From positions 122,984-186,983 of the forward strand of contig JAAOMT010000200.1 in the NCBI GenBank assembly GCA_016748015.1: a stretch of DNA of 64,000 nucleotides, read 5' to 3'. A program made the position numbers and the translations under genes. The notes beneath the pieces were generated by a model, which searched no databases, was not told the DNA's origin, and was given only the letters and a program-made list of their open reading frames with translations. Source of the DNA: Geosiphon pyriformis. Lineage: Eukaryota > Glomeromycota > Glomeromycetes > Archaeosporales > Geosiphonaceae. This document shows, one piece after another, positions 62,679 through 64,000 of this stretch (positions are counted from its first letter, which is position 1; each line of letters starts with the position of its first letter).

Positions 62679-63410
62679 ATATCATTAACTTTAGATTTAA
62701 CATCATTAAATTTCAAAACCAGGTTGTTATTAATTATTAAATAAAACATTATTACTTTGCAAAATGGTTTTTTTAATATACTTTTAATTATGTGGTTTTT
62801 ATTTGAGCAAAAATTTTCTATGTTTTTTTTAATTGCACACCTTATAGCAGTTATTTTAACAGCTTTGGATTTATGTATTTTGGACTTGTGATAACTTTTT
62901 TTGATCTTAAACAAACAGCTAAAAACATCAAATAATTTGGCACTATTTTGAATTATAATTTGCATTTTTGAAGCTCTATTTTTATCAGTAGCCAACCAAG
63001 TATGAAAAAAAGCATTGGTCCTAAACATATTACCAAATCTAAAAAATTTTACTATATTAACAACCAACAATTCTAATTTGAAAAATTTTAATGACTGTTT
63101 ATTAAACAGACTTTTAGTTTTAATATATTAATGTTTAGAAAAAGTTTTATTAATTGTATCTATTATTATATTCTTTAAAAATTTTTATATTACATTTAAA
63201 TTACTCTTTTATTTGCTTTACCAAATTCATTCATTATCAAAGAAAGCTTAATTAAAGAAAGATCACAAAAATTATTTTATTTAATACTATTAGCACATTT
63301 GATTCTGAATTTTTATTAATTTTTATTTGCTTGTTTGTAAATATTATTTAGACAAGTGTTCAAAAAACCTTCTAATCTAACTGAAACTATAACTGCTATG
63401 TAATCAGTAT
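62679..63410 (-). mobile_element. LINE D block 3 (end of endonuclease and linker)
   Basis: Minus-strand family ORF2, open at 62666-63070. SLFNKQSLKFFKLELLVVNIVKF-type linker, KKSYHKSKIHKSKAVKI, CAIKKNIENFCSNKNHIIKS and KPFCKVIMFYLIINNN correspond to LINE B residues ARKSYHSAKLLESKHAEE and onward. It starts at about 63410 with DTDYIAVIVSV, the end of the endonuclease domain. It breaks at VKSKVNDI, exactly where block 2 resumes beyond element A. Confidence 0.82.
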
Positions 63411-63419
63411 CTGTTAATG

Positions 63420-64000
63420 TTTTGTTTACAAAGTGAGATTCTTGATCTGATAACAATTCTTTTAAATATCTGTGTCGACAAATTAAATCTTGGTAAACAA
63501 ATTTGGTTACAGATTCTGTATCTGCTTTTTGAATTGCTTTTGCCTTTGGCCATTTTGTAAGATAGTTCATAACTACTGCTATATAATGATTGTCTTTGCT
63601 GGTTATGGTTAATAGTCTGACTAAGTCAATTTCAATTTGATCAAATAGTTGTCTTATTTTAATTGGTCTTAATGATTTACTGGGTTTTGTTCCTCTTTTT
63701 CTCTAATAATTATCACAATTTTGAATGTATTGGATAATGTCTGGATACATTGATAACCAGTAATATTTCTTTTTGGTTCTTTTCATAATTGCTTCTTTAT
63801 GAAAATATCCTGCTGTCAGATCTGAGTATATATTATATAGTATTGTTTCTTTCTCTGGTTTTGTGATTACTTTGAGTGGTTGATCTGAATTCTTTCTGTT
63901 TTTTCAATATAGTATATTTTAATGAGTCATAAAATATTTTGATTGTTGTTTTATGTTGTTTTGTTCCTTTTGAGATAATTTTTCCTTGAACTGCTGAGTA
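63420..64000 (-). mobile_element. Gypsy integrase fragment, G1 family, running off the right edge
   Basis: Minus-strand integrase core close to that of G1: MNYLTKWPKAKAIQKADTES, FVYQDLICRHRYLKELLS, and SDQESHFVNK. Upstream (63650-63800) is the HHCC module in a degraded state. The frame runs directly into LINE D sequence at about 63410-63420, making a chimeric open frame of 84 codons (63316-63570). The rest of the element is outside the window. Confidence 0.75.

Overview
The window reads as AT-rich nuclear DNA from a filamentous fungus, most likely an early-diverging lineage; an arbuscular mycorrhizal (Glomeromycotina-like) genome is my best guess. This rests on short GT-AG introns (56-135 nt), fungal/eukaryotic housekeeping genes, and very heavy loading with degenerate LINE and Ty3/gypsy retrotransposons. 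The species assignment is inference; no rRNA, tRNA or mitochondrial signal was found.

Host genes form one island at about 26.3-34.3 kb. PEX1 (peroxisomal AAA+ ATPase, 21 exons, about 1113 aa) and VPS25 (ESCRT-II subunit, 7 exons, about 180 aa, minus strand) are divergent and share a 215-bp intergenic region. A small tail-anchored TOM6-like protein lies beside them. VPS25 is so finely split by introns that it leaves no long open frame; I rebuilt it from splice signals and phase.

Everything else is mobile DNA. (1) 1-7747, minus: a Ty3/gypsy element with gag, protease, a Cys-rich module, a full dUTPase domain, RT, RNase H and integrase, preceded by its 5' LTR. (2) Three near full-length LINEs on the plus strand (A 10803-17538, B 18085-24853, C 35816-42612), each with ORF1 (gag-like) and ORF2 (endonuclease-RT-RNase H-CCHC), target-site duplications and A-rich tails, but with stop codons. 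(3) 42.6-64.0 kb is a layered nest. An old minus-strand LINE (D) is split by LTR element A (47396-62678), which is itself split by LTR element B (53237-60879). LINE D also carries an insertion holding an LTR of the first gypsy family, and it abuts another gypsy integrase fragment at the right edge.

The elements decay mostly by transitions (TGG to TAG/TGA, CAG/CAA to TAG/TAA) with few indels, and the oldest layers are the most AT-rich. The most unusual items are the dUTPase-bearing gypsy element, an unidentified third ORF after integrase in the A/B LTR family, a 12-bp repeat array of variable copy number just upstream of the TATA-like box in those LTRs, and the ATGA stop/start junction between LINE ORF1 and ORF2.
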